Of a stretch of DNA of 27,361 nt, positions 8,429 through 15,855 are shown piece after piece. The notes below the pieces were generated by a model. That model was not told where the DNA came from. It saw nothing but the letters and a program-made list of their open reading frames with translations, and did not search any database. Both the position numbers and the translations under genes were made by a program. The stretch is from Candidatus Saccharimonadota bacterium (GTDB lineage: Bacteria; Patescibacteriota; Saccharimonadia; Saccharimonadales; UBA10212), in NCBI GenBank assembly GCA_028288985.1, contig JAQGHE010000023.1, positions 1 through 27,361 on the forward strand. The letters are read 5' to 3'. Numbering within the stretch: position 1 is the first letter of the stretch; each line of letters starts with the position of its first letter.

Positions 8429-10042
8429 GTGACCAGAAGGCCGCGAACTGAATCTAAGTATATTTTTGTGACAGGCGGCGTATTATCGGGCGTCGGCAAA
8501 GGTATCACCGCTGCCTCGCTTGGCACCATCTTAAAAGCCCGCGGGCTTTCCGTAAACATCCAGAAATGCGACCCATATCTGAATACGGACGCCGGTACGT
8601 TAAATCCGGCTGAACACGGCGAATGCTTTGTCACACGCGACGGCGCTGAAACAGATCTGGATTTGGGCCACTACGAGCGCTTTTTAGACATTGAACTGAC
8701 TCAGGCCGGCAGCATGATGTCGGGTAGAATCTTGAGAGAAGTTATCCAGGATGAGCGCGACGGTAAATACCTTGGCAAAACGGTTCAGATTATTCCTCAC
8801 GTCACCAATCACATCCAGAAGAAGATATCCGAGGCCGCCAGCGGTTTTGACGTACACATAGTGGAAATAGGCGGTACGGTGGGCGACTACGAGAGTCTGA
8901 GTTTTATTGAGGCCATCCGTGAAATGGCGCTGCGCCTTGGTCCGGAGAATTGCCTGTTCGTGCACGTTGTTTATCTCCCATACCTTGGTGCCAGCCAAGA
9001 GTTTAAAACTAAGCCGGCTCAGAACGCCGTACGCGAGCTGCGAGGCCTGGGGATCGTACCGGACGTGCTGGTAGCTAGAAGCGAAGTTAAGCCTCCTAAA
9101 TCGTCTCTTACAAAGCTGAGCATGTTCAGCGGCGTAAGTTCTGACGCGATTGTCTTGATGCCTAACGCTAAGACTATCTACCAGGTTCCTCTGACTCTGG
9201 AAGACGCCCATATCGCCGATGTTATCGGAAGCCGCCTAAACTTGCGGACCCAAAAGCCGGATATGGGCTCCTGGCAGCGCATGGTCAAAAGCGCCATGAC
9301 AAACTACAAAAAGACCATCCGCATAGGTGTTATCGCCAAGTATATCGATAACCAGGATACCTATATGTCTGTCTTTGAGGCATTGCGAGCCGCCGCCTGG
9401 GCCAGCGAGGTGAACGTTGATATTGTGTGGGTCAATGCCGAGGATTTAGAGAAGAATGGTAAGAACCGGGCTATCCTGGACGGCTTGGACGGCATTGTCG
9501 TGCCCGGCGGTTTTGGGCCAAGGGGTATTGAGGGGAAAGTTATTGCCGCAACTTACGCGTTGGATAACAAAATACCGTATCTCGGCCTATGCCTGGGCTT
9601 GCAGGTAGCTTTGATTGCCGCCGCCCGCCGGGCCGGCATCACCAAGGCCAACTCCAGCGAGTTTGATCCCAATAGCCCGGACCTGGTAGTGCGCACTATG
9701 CCTGACCAGGAGGGTAAAGAGAACACCGGCGGCACGATGCGCCTGGGCGACTATCCCTGTGTTATAGAGTCGGGCACCAAAGCCCGTAAGGCATATGGAG
9801 CAGGGGAAATCATTGAGCGCCACCGGCACAGATATGAAGCGGCTAACTCCTATCGGGATCAGTATGAGCAGTGGGGGATAAAAGCCAGTGGATTATCGCC
9901 GGACGGTCATCTGGTAGAGATGGTGGAAGCTATGGATCATCCGTACTTCTTATCAACCCAAGCACACCCGGAGTTCCGCTCCCGTCCGGATAGACCGCAC
10001 CCGCTGTTTGTCGGCCTCATCAAAGCCATTTTGAAGAAGTAG
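8429..10042 (+). CDS. pyrG: CTP synthase
   Basis: CTP synthase makes CTP from UTP, ATP and glutamine. The N-terminal synthase domain starts with YIFVTGGVLSGVGKG, carrying the P-loop-like nucleotide site, and includes EIGGTVGDYES. The C-terminal class I glutamine amidotransferase domain has the nucleophile Cys at about 388 in GLCLGLQ and the HPEF His/Glu pair near the end. Starting from GTG 8429 gives 537 residues, the usual length for PyrG, with about nine residues before the conserved KYIFVTGG. In-frame GTG codons at 8387, 8396 and 8417 would add an Arg-rich extension not seen in the family. A GGAGGA run at 8409-8414 lies 14 nt upstream of 8429, so the start remains uncertain. Confidence 0.97.
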   Translation: MTRRPRTESKYIFVTGGVLSGVGKGITAASLGTILKARGLSVNIQKCDPYLNTDAGTLNPAEHGECFVTRDGAETDLDLGHYERFLDIELTQAGSMMSGRILREVIQDERDGKYLGKTVQIIPHVTNHIQKKISEAASGFDVHIVEIGGTVGDYESLSFIEAIREMALRLGPENCLFVHVVYLPYLGASQEFKTKPAQNAVRELRGLGIVPDVLVARSEVKPPKSSLTKLSMFSGVSSDAIVLMPNAKTIYQVPLTLEDAHIADVIGSRLNLRTQKPDMGSWQRMVKSAMTNYKKTIRIGVIAKYIDNQDTYMSVFEALRAAAWASEVNVDIVWVNAEDLEKNGKNRAILDGLDGIVVPGGFGPRGIEGKVIAATYALDNKIPYLGLCLGLQVALIAAARRAGITKANSSEFDPNSPDLVVRTMPDQEGKENTGGTMRLGDYPCVIESGTKARKAYGAGEIIERHRHRYEAANSYRDQYEQWGIKASGLSPDGHLVEMVEAMDHPYFLSTQAHPEFRSRPDRPHPLFVGLIKAILKK

Positions 10043-10049
10043 CCTCTTA

Positions 10050-10078
10050 TTGTAATTTTACTGTTTTTATGGTAATAT
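10050..10078 (+). promoter_or_regulatory. Promoter of the 10085 gene
   Basis: TTGTAA (10050-10055) and TAATAT (10073-10078) are separated by 17 nt, and TGG before the -10 makes it extended. The -10 ends 6 nt before ATG 10085, so the start site should fall at or near the A of the ATG (leaderless). There is no Shine-Dalgarno. Confidence 0.6.
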
Positions 10079-10084
10079 ATAGTT

Positions 10085-10681
10085 ATGATGATTGGTGAAT
10101 CTGGCAGTAGCCACCCTAATCCGGAACTAAAATTAGATCCCAGTATAGGGGAAGATATTCACGTTTTAACGAATTACGGCATGAGCATAGACCGCGTGTT
10201 AGCCGAAGACAGACCTGCGGAGGAAGTGACCCACGTAGTTCATGGATACCTGAAGCAATTTGAGTCATTGATAGAGGAGAGGGAAGGACTGCACTCTAAC
10301 TCTAATATGGATGCTTTACGCATAGCCGGCCTGTCCATGTCTTTAGGGGCCATACCAGATGAGTCGGTTCGCGATGAAATTATCAATGAAGCGGTTGAAG
10401 GATCAATACTGCCGAAACACTCGGCGTCTGAACTAAGACTATTTTTAAACGAAATACATCTAAATGCATTCGAGCACAGCCGCTCAAGTATCGAACTGGG
10501 AGATGCATTGGAAGAGGCAATAAAGAAAGTTGAAATAATAATTAATCGCCAGCGGGCCCAAAGGGAGCCTGAAGACCTTAAACTCCTGCTGGCAGCCTAC
10601 TGGAGCGCCTGGCAAGCGGCCGGAGCCGACGGCAGCCTGCGTTATGCTATAGGCCGAAAAATACAAAAAGAATTCGTATAG
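10085..10681 (+). CDS. Hypothetical protein, soluble and helical
   Basis: I do not recognise this 198-residue protein. It is acidic in the N-terminal two-thirds, has no signal peptide or TM segment, and is rich in helix-forming stretches (EEVTHVVHGYLKQFESLIEE; LGDALEEAIKKVEIIINRQR; LLLAAYWSAWQAAG). There are no Cys residues and no obvious nucleotide or metal motif. It has its own -10 box and ends 6 bp from the oppositely oriented rpmA, so it is a monocistronic gene between pyrG and a translation-related operon. Coding is supported by the promoter, codon use like its neighbours and the convergent packing. ATG 10088 is an alternative start one codon later. Confidence 0.8.
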   Translation: MMIGESGSSHPNPELKLDPSIGEDIHVLTNYGMSIDRVLAEDRPAEEVTHVVHGYLKQFESLIEEREGLHSNSNMDALRIAGLSMSLGAIPDESVRDEIINEAVEGSILPKHSASELRLFLNEIHLNAFEHSRSSIELGDALEEAIKKVEIIINRQRAQREPEDLKLLLAAYWSAWQAAGADGSLRYAIGRKIQKEFV

Positions 10682-10687
10682 TAGTAA

Positions 10688-10960
10688 TTATTCGACGCTG
10701 ACTTCGGTGCGGGGCATGCTGCGCCCACCGAAGTTTTTGAAGCGGCGTTTTTGGTATTTGACCACACCATCTTTAGCGGCGTGGATTGTGTAATTGCGTG
10801 ATAAAAAGGTGCCCGGTCCGCTGCGCTTATTCATGCCGACCTGACGGATAATAACGTCCCCGGTTTTTACGGCTTCGCCGCCAAATACCTTAACACCAAG
10901 TCTTTGACCTTGGCTATCCCGGTTATTCTTGCTTGTGCCGCCTGCTTTAGTTTTACTCAT
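10688..10960 (-). CDS. rpmA: 50S ribosomal protein bL27
   Basis: bL27 sits near the peptidyl transferase centre of the large ribosomal subunit. The sequence has the family signature GGTSKNNRDSQGQRLGVK (about 7-24), GDVIIRQ and the basic C-terminal KRRFKNFGGR. Length is 90 residues. The N-terminus is MSKTKAGG, with no cleavable Firmicutes-type prepeptide. Usually rpmA follows rplU (bL21). Here it is the second gene of a leftward pair, 7 nt after a Trm11-like methyltransferase, so it has left its standard operon but remains in a translation context. Confidence 0.97.
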   Translation of the reverse strand: MSKTKAGGTSKNNRDSQGQRLGVKVFGGEAVKTGDVIIRQVGMNKRSGPGTFLSRNYTIHAAKDGVVKYQKRRFKNFGGRSMPRTEVSVE

Positions 10961-10967
10961 CGCTTGC

Positions 10968-12152
10968 CTAAACCTTTTCTAAAATTATTAACTGTCTGGC
11001 CACGACCTGACCTTCCCGGAAGTACAATAGGTCGGAGCTTCGGACGTGTTTTAAATCCAATTGATTGTACCCCATATCTGTTAATCGGTCAATAACCGGC
11101 AATTGTATAAAAGTGCCGTCGGGCTTGCGCCAGGCGGGAACGGCCAGGCACGCATAGCGCCCGCTTTTCATTTGTCCCGAAAGGTTTTCCAGGAACTTTC
11201 TGGTTATGGTATTTACATCATTTACGATAGCCCGCGTCTTATCGGGAGGCGGTAGGGAATTTAGTGGTCGCCCCAGGTAGATCTCGCTGGCTACGTGGGC
11301 GAACGGCGGCCATTTATGGCTTGTGGCGTCGCCAACTTCTACCACAGCCAGGGCCTGAATACCGGGATTCCGCTGCACCAGCCAGCGCAGGTTCTCCTTT
11401 GTATATTCCACCATCCTCGGCTCTATATCAGTGCCGATAACGCTGTAGCCCATAAGCATGGCTTCCTGCAGGATGACCCCTGTACCGCAGAAGGGATCCA
11501 GGAGTCTGCCGCTTTGTTCGGGTCCCGTGGCCAAGTTAATGATTATCTGGGCCAACTTAGGCGGCAGCATGCCTACCCGGGGGTCGCGTTTGGGCCTGGC
11601 TTGGTCGCGGGCGGCGTAGGCCTCTATATCCTGGACAAACATGGTTTGGGCTAAAATGGTTTGCTGACCATCCTTAATAAAGCTCAGCTCCCACGCCCCG
11701 CGGTGGGTCAATTTATTGTGCAGCACCTGGGCACTGTTGAGCTCCAGGGTCTTATTGGGAATGATCCGCACCGGTTTGCCGGTGGCCTTTATGACTTTTT
11801 TGAGGCGCAGCAGATCCCGATTTAGAGTTTGCAGGCCCACATTCAGGCCGTAAACACTTAAGCCCAGTGTAAATTTGCCCTCGGGAAGATACTGCAAATG
11901 CTCAGGAATAGTATCTTCCAGGTACTTGAGAAGTTCCGGCCACGCTAAAGTGGGCAGCACATTTAAGATCCGGGCTACCTTTATAGTGCCGCCCAGGCGT
12001 TTGAAGTTTACTTCTGCCGCATCAATATCAAGCAGCGCGCCGTACTGGGTGGGTTTGACGTGGTCAGCGCCGTATAAACGCTCCAGCTCAGCAAGCCCCA
12101 GCGCCGGCTGTCTGCCCAGGATGCAAATAGTTTTATAGGTAAAGTCACTCAT
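10968..12152 (-). CDS. Trm11/Trm-G10-like RNA methyltransferase (UPF0020 fold), atypical motif IV
   Basis: The N-terminal region (about 1-175) resembles the THUMP-type half of Trm11/Trm-G10 tRNA guanosine N2-methyltransferases. The RDPRVGMLPPKLAQIIINLA stretch (190-209) is the typical linker to the catalytic domain. SAM motif I is LLDPFCGTGVIL (217-228), followed by GTDIEPRM (240-247). The catalytic DPPY/NPPY motif IV expected after the GDATS motif is not found; the corresponding place reads ASEIYLGRPL (288-297). The enzyme may still methylate RNA through a different residue or may be inactive; target and activity are unknown. It is co-transcribed with rpmA. The ATG at 12152 is 9 nt from a minus-strand TATTAT. 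Confidence 0.82.
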   Translation of the reverse strand: MSDFTYKTICILGRQPALGLAELERLYGADHVKPTQYGALLDIDAAEVNFKRLGGTIKVARILNVLPTLAWPELLKYLEDTIPEHLQYLPEGKFTLGLSVYGLNVGLQTLNRDLLRLKKVIKATGKPVRIIPNKTLELNSAQVLHNKLTHRGAWELSFIKDGQQTILAQTMFVQDIEAYAARDQARPKRDPRVGMLPPKLAQIIINLATGPEQSGRLLDPFCGTGVILQEAMLMGYSVIGTDIEPRMVEYTKENLRWLVQRNPGIQALAVVEVGDATSHKWPPFAHVASEIYLGRPLNSLPPPDKTRAIVNDVNTITRKFLENLSGQMKSGRYACLAVPAWRKPDGTFIQLPVIDRLTDMGYNQLDLKHVRSSDLLYFREGQVVARQLIILEKV

Positions 12153-12160
12153 CTCTCAGC

Positions 12161-12168
12161 TATAATAT
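12161..12168. promoter_or_regulatory. Bidirectional promoter with a shared -10 box
   Basis: TATAATAT reads as TATAAT on the plus strand (12161-12166) and TATTAT on the minus strand (12167-12162). The plus gene starts at 12180 and the minus gene at 12152, only 27 nt apart, so both must use this core. Predicted start sites are near 12173 and 12155, giving very short leaders on both sides. Overlapping symmetrical -10 elements are a known class of bacterial bidirectional promoter. Confidence 0.6.
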
Positions 12169-12179
12169 CAGCTTGAAGT

Positions 12180-13235
12180 ATGAGTGAAGAGGTACGTCCC
12201 CGCCAATCGAACTGGAAACTGCTGATTACAGTAGTGACTTTTGTGGCCTTAGCCATTCTTATTTTCACGCTTAGACACCAAATTATAGATGTGGTTAAGA
12301 ACCTGGGCAAAGTAAACACTTGGGCTTTGCTGCTTATGATTCCGCTGCAAATACTTAATTACGACGTATACGCCCGTATGTATAGGCGCTTCTTTAAGAT
12401 CCTGGGCGCAAACGTTAGTTATAAGGATTTGTACAAAATTTCGCTGGAGTTAAATTTCGTCAATCATATATTACCGAGTGGCGGCGTCAGCGGTATCAGC
12501 TATTTCAGCGTTCGGATGAGGTCTTTGGGTGTTAGTGGCCCGAAGGCTACGCTTGCCCAGGTGATGAAGTTCTTTTTATTGTTCTTGAGTTTCCAGCCGC
12601 TGCTGATAGCCGGACTTTTTATGCTGGCGCTGCGCGGCCACGTCAATAACTTGGTTATCTTGGTGGCCAGCTCTCTTATAACGCTTCTGGTGGTGGGTAC
12701 TGTGATAGCCGTCTACATTATTGAGAGCCGCAGTCGCATTAATGCTACTCTGACTTTTCTCACAAAAGCGCTGAACTCGCTTATCGGCTTTTTCCGGCGC
12801 AACAACCCTGAGACTATCAGCATCGACAAGGCTCAGAAGAATTTTCTGGAGATTCATGATAACTATCAGCTCTTAAAGGACAATTGGCGCGATCTGAAAA
12901 TGCCTTTCCTGTATATGCTGGTAGCTAATTTGACGGAGATATTGGCTATCTACGTCGTCTATATCGCTTTTGGCCACTTAGTTAACTTCGGAGCCGTAAT
13001 TCTAGCCTACGCTATCGCTAACTTTGCCGGCCTGCTTTCAGTTCTTCCGGCCGGCATCGGCATTTATGAAGGGTTGATGACGGCCGTACTGGCGGCCACC
13101 GGCATCCCGGCTAAACTCAGTATCCCGGTGACTCTTATGTACCGAGTATTGAGCATGTTCGTGCAGCTGGCGCCCGGTTACGTTTTTTATCAAAGGGCTC
13201 TGCGGTCCGGCCTAAGTTCCTTAAGTAAAAAATAA
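12180..13235 (+). CDS. UPF0104 / MprF-flippase-like integral membrane protein (LPG_synthase_TM family)
   Basis: This 351-residue protein has about eight predicted TM helices and the two hallmark loops of the family shared with the membrane half of MprF/AglD: LPSGGVSGISYF (about 98-109) and LPAGIGIYEGLMTAVLAATGI (about 295-315). There is no soluble lysyltransferase domain, so it is not a full lysyl-phosphatidylglycerol synthase. Members of this family are thought to flip or hold modified lipids; the substrate here is unknown. It shares one base with the start of xseA (TAATG), so the two are translationally coupled, although a functional link to exonuclease VII is unlikely. Confidence 0.88.
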   Translation: MSEEVRPRQSNWKLLITVVTFVALAILIFTLRHQIIDVVKNLGKVNTWALLLMIPLQILNYDVYARMYRRFFKILGANVSYKDLYKISLELNFVNHILPSGGVSGISYFSVRMRSLGVSGPKATLAQVMKFFLLFLSFQPLLIAGLFMLALRGHVNNLVILVASSLITLLVVGTVIAVYIIESRSRINATLTFLTKALNSLIGFFRRNNPETISIDKAQKNFLEIHDNYQLLKDNWRDLKMPFLYMLVANLTEILAIYVVYIAFGHLVNFGAVILAYAIANFAGLLSVLPAGIGIYEGLMTAVLAATGIPAKLSIPVTLMYRVLSMFVQLAPGYVFYQRALRSGLSSLSKK

Positions 13236-14347
13236 TGGAAGGCACAGTTTTATCGCCGACTGATTTCGTGGCGCTTTTAAACCAGACGTTGGAGTTCGCC
13301 TATCCGGTAGTCACCATAGAGGGAGAGTTGGCCAATTTTAAAGTCTCCAAAAATCGCTGGGTTTACTTTGATCTGAAGGACGATATTTCAAGCGTCCGTT
13401 TTTTTGGAAACGTCTATCAGCTGCCCGGCCCGCTGAGCGGTGGCTTGAGTGTTCAGGTGATAGGTTCGCCGCGGCTGCACCCGCGCTTTGGTTTCAGCGT
13501 CAATTTCCGGGCTATCTCGGCTGTCGGGGAGGGTTCTATCAAAAAGGCGGCCGACCTCTTGCAGCAAAAGCTGGAGGCGGAGGGTTTATTCGCGCTGGAG
13601 CGTAAGCGGGCATTGCCGCTGGTCCCGCAAACCATCGGTCTAATTACGGCTGCGGATTCAGCCGCCGCCGCCGATTTTATAAAAATTCTCAATGAACGGT
13701 GGGGCGGGGTAGAAATAACCTTGGCCGACAGCTTGGTACAGGGGGAGCAGGCGCCTTTGCAGTTAGTGCAATCTCTGGAATATTTTAACCAGTTGCCCAA
13801 GCCCCCGGACGTAATTGCTATGGTACGGGGCGGCGGTAGTGCCGAGGATTTGGCGGCTTTTAGCGACGAGCGGGTGGTGAGGGCCGTAGCTGCCAGCCGC
13901 GTGCCGACAATTGTAGCCATCGGCCACGAGACGGATATCAGCCTAGCCGAACTGGCCGCCGATCAGCGGGCCAGCACTCCTACCAACGCCGCCCAGGTAG
14001 TAGTGCCGGACAAGAAGCACCAGCTGGAGATTGTGCGCCGGGAACGGGAAGATCTGACTAAGCAGCTAAAGGCTCTTTACGTTGTCCATCAGCAGCTGGT
14101 TGAAGCAAGCCGGCTCGCTCTTAGCGCCGATATAAAAAATGTCCTGAGTGAAGAATATCGCAGGTTAGAATCGTCTAAGAATCTCACGCGTCTGCTTGAT
14201 CCAAGCGCCGTGTTATCCCGCGGCTATGCGATCGTTTCCAGCCGCGGCCGCTATATAATGCGCGCCGCTCAGATTAAACCCGGCGATAGCCTGCAGCTCT
14301 CGTTTTCAGATGGTAAAATACAGGCAATTGCTAAAGGACCAAATTAG
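13235..14347 (+). CDS. xseA: Exonuclease VII large subunit
   Basis: Exonuclease VII degrades single-stranded DNA from both ends; XseA is the catalytic subunit and is sheathed by XseB. An N-terminal OB fold spans about 5-95. The catalytic domain contains IGLITAADSAAAADF (134-148), MVRGGGSAEDLAAFSDE (196-212), VAIGHETD (227-234) and ADQRASTPTNAA (242-253), the last three being family hallmarks with the catalytic Asp and His. At 370 residues it is shorter than E. coli XseA (456), with most of the loss in the C-terminal coiled coil that carries XseB. It overlaps both neighbouring genes by one base. Confidence 0.96.
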   Translation: MEGTVLSPTDFVALLNQTLEFAYPVVTIEGELANFKVSKNRWVYFDLKDDISSVRFFGNVYQLPGPLSGGLSVQVIGSPRLHPRFGFSVNFRAISAVGEGSIKKAADLLQQKLEAEGLFALERKRALPLVPQTIGLITAADSAAAADFIKILNERWGGVEITLADSLVQGEQAPLQLVQSLEYFNQLPKPPDVIAMVRGGGSAEDLAAFSDERVVRAVAASRVPTIVAIGHETDISLAELAADQRASTPTNAAQVVVPDKKHQLEIVRREREDLTKQLKALYVVHQQLVEASRLALSADIKNVLSEEYRRLESSKNLTRLLDPSAVLSRGYAIVSSRGRYIMRAAQIKPGDSLQLSFSDGKIQAIAKGPN

Positions 14348-14550
14348 TGACTGAAAAAAAATCTTCCAAAAATTACGCCCAGCTTTCTGAAGAGCTAGCC
14401 GGCATTATCGCCTGGTTTGAAGGCGGCGATGTAGACATAGATAGCGCCATCGCTAAATATGAGCAGGCTATGAAACTAGTGGCCGAGCTGGAGGCTTATC
14501 TGAAAACGGCCGAGAATAAAATCAAAAAGATAACCGCTCATCATTCATGA
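14347..14550 (+). CDS. xseB: Exonuclease VII small subunit
   Basis: XseB is a short two-helix hairpin that wraps the XseA coiled coil. This 67-residue ORF has the family pattern YAQLSEELAGIIAWFEGGDVDIDSAIAKYEQAMKL, split as SxELxxIxxxF and a second helix starting LDxAxxxYExA. The start is GTG 14347, inside the xseA stop (TAGTG), and the end overlaps the next gene (ATGA). The position directly after xseA confirms the assignment. Confidence 0.95.
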   Translation: MTEKKSSKNYAQLSEELAGIIAWFEGGDVDIDSAIAKYEQAMKLVAELEAYLKTAENKIKKITAHHS

Positions 14551-15047
14551 TAGTCATAGAACTGTTAGTCCTGCTTTTGGTAATTCTGTTCATCGTTTTT
14601 GTTTTCGTGGTATTTTTTGGGGCTCCATACGTTCCGACCCTAGCAGAACAGCGTAAGAATGCTCTGAACTTACTAAACCTTAAAAAAGGTCAGACGCTTT
14701 ATGAACTTGGCAGCGGCGACGGCAGCTTGCTTTTGGATGCCGCCGCCCGCGGCTTAAATACTGTAGGTTACGAACTAAATCCCGTGCTGGTTCTGATTTC
14801 GCGGTGGCGGGGTAGACATTACCGGGATCAGATAAAAGTGGTTTGGGGCAATTTCTGGAATGCCGATTTCTCCCGCGCCGACGCTATATTCGTGTTCCAA
14901 ATGGACTATTCGATGAAAAAGCTGGAAGCCAAGATAAAAAAAGAGACAGAAGGAAAGCCGTTTAGAGTTGCCAGCAACGCCTTCAAAATCCCCGGCAAAA
15001 AACCAGCCAAAAAATCCGGCGCGGTCTTTCTGTATACATATCCGTGA
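14547..15047 (+). CDS. Membrane-anchored FAM173-like (ATPSCKMT-type) SAM-dependent methyltransferase
   Basis: An N-terminal TM helix (about 4-24) is followed by GAPYVPT and a compact class I methyltransferase. SAM motif I is LYELGSGDGSLLLDAA (51-66), then GYELNPVLVLISRWR (74-88), GNFWNADFSRADAIFVF and a C-terminal FLYTY. The PYVPT entry, GSGDG, YELNPxLV and late acidic strand match the FAM173 group, whose eukaryotic members methylate lysines on mitochondrial ATP synthase subunit c or ANT. A bacterial membrane-bound member could modify a membrane protein; the target is not visible here. It lacks the C-terminal extension of animal members. Its start ATGA overlaps xseB, closing a four-gene overlapping operon. 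Confidence 0.75.
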   Translation: MIVIELLVLLLVILFIVFVFVVFFGAPYVPTLAEQRKNALNLLNLKKGQTLYELGSGDGSLLLDAAARGLNTVGYELNPVLVLISRWRGRHYRDQIKVVWGNFWNADFSRADAIFVFQMDYSMKKLEAKIKKETEGKPFRVASNAFKIPGKKPAKKSGAVFLYTYP

Positions 15048-15049
15048 GC

Positions 15050-15085
15050 TTGCGCGCCAAAGTTATCTGCTTTAACATAAGCAGA
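15050..15085 (+). promoter_or_regulatory. Promoter with a stem-loop before the 15088 gene
   Basis: TTGCGC (15050-15055) and TAACAT (15073-15078) are 17 nt apart. TAACAT is also the loop of a perfect 7-bp inverted repeat, TCTGCTT (15066-15072) and AAGCAGA (15079-15085), ending 2 nt before ATG 15088. The dyad around the -10 could be an operator, or the hairpin could end the upstream operon; no T-run follows. Confidence 0.5.
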
Positions 15086-15087
15086 GT

Positions 15088-15771
15088 ATGAATCCGCAGC
15101 TTCCGGGCAGTTCAAGCAAAGCCAAGCCGGCCGCCATCGTTTTGGGCGTCTTGTTCGTTTTAGCTTTGGTATTTGGCCTGTGGGCATTCAGCAGCGGACA
15201 GAGTTATAAGAAAAACAGCGATGCAAAGGTCGCGCTTGCCGTAAGCGCCGCTCAGAAAAAGCAGGCCGATGAAGATAAAACTAAATATGACGAACTAGCT
15301 AAGCAGCCGTACAAGACTTATAGCGGCTCGGCCACATATGGAACCGTTAACTTCAATTACCCTCAGTCCTGGAGCGCCTACGTGGATCAGTCAAGCCAAA
15401 GCGAACCCCTCAACGCCTACTTCTTCCCCGGAGAGGTTCCCGGCACCCAAGGTGACGCTTCTTATCCGCTACGCGTAGAACTTCTCAGCACCGATTACGC
15501 TCAAGCGGTGGCCCAATTCACCCCGCAAGTAACAGATGGAAGTGTTAAATCCTCGGCCTATATTCCACCAAAACTTAAAAGCACAGTAAATATCCAACCA
15601 GGCGTCAAACTGGACGGGGCTATAGGCCGCAACAGCAGCGGCACCACCCAGCAGGGCTCCATGGTCATCATAAAAGTACGCGATAAGACCCTGCAGATAT
15701 ACACAGAGACCGCCTCTGGCCTTTTAGATTTCAACAATATAGTTCTCCCCAGCCTGACGTTCGTTCCGTAA
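15088..15771 (+). CDS. Membrane-anchored extracytoplasmic protein, possibly PsbP/Mog1-like
   Basis: A Lys-containing N-terminus and one TM segment (about 13-33, AIVLGVLFVLALVFGLWAF) are followed by a charged helical stalk (to about 75) and a beta-rich domain of about 150 residues. That domain opens with VNFNYPQSWSAYVD and ends IVLPSLTFVP. The pattern FNYPxxW ... near-C-terminal ILPSFxF is what PsbP/Mog1-fold proteins show, so I suggest that fold, not a function. It has no Cys and no catalytic motif. It lies between the xse operon and a signalling pair and has its own probable promoter. Confidence 0.72.
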   Translation: MNPQLPGSSSKAKPAAIVLGVLFVLALVFGLWAFSSGQSYKKNSDAKVALAVSAAQKKQADEDKTKYDELAKQPYKTYSGSATYGTVNFNYPQSWSAYVDQSSQSEPLNAYFFPGEVPGTQGDASYPLRVELLSTDYAQAVAQFTPQVTDGSVKSSAYIPPKLKSTVNIQPGVKLDGAIGRNSSGTTQQGSMVIIKVRDKTLQIYTETASGLLDFNNIVLPSLTFVP

Positions 15772-15812
15772 ATTTTACATCCTAGTTTTTGACTATAGGC
15801 ACTATGCGCCGG

Positions 15813-15821
15813 TGCTATAAT
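15813..15821 (+). promoter_or_regulatory. Extended -10 promoter of the kinase-receiver-recO operon
   Basis: TGCTATAAT is a perfect extended -10 (TGN plus TATAAT). It lies 34 nt before GTG 15856, leaving a leader with GAGGG (15848-15852) as Shine-Dalgarno. TTGACT occurs upstream at 15789-15794, but the 21-nt spacing is too long for a standard -35. Confidence 0.65.
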
Positions 15822-15855
15822 TCTAAATAGTTTCTACGCGCATAAAAGAGGGTAC

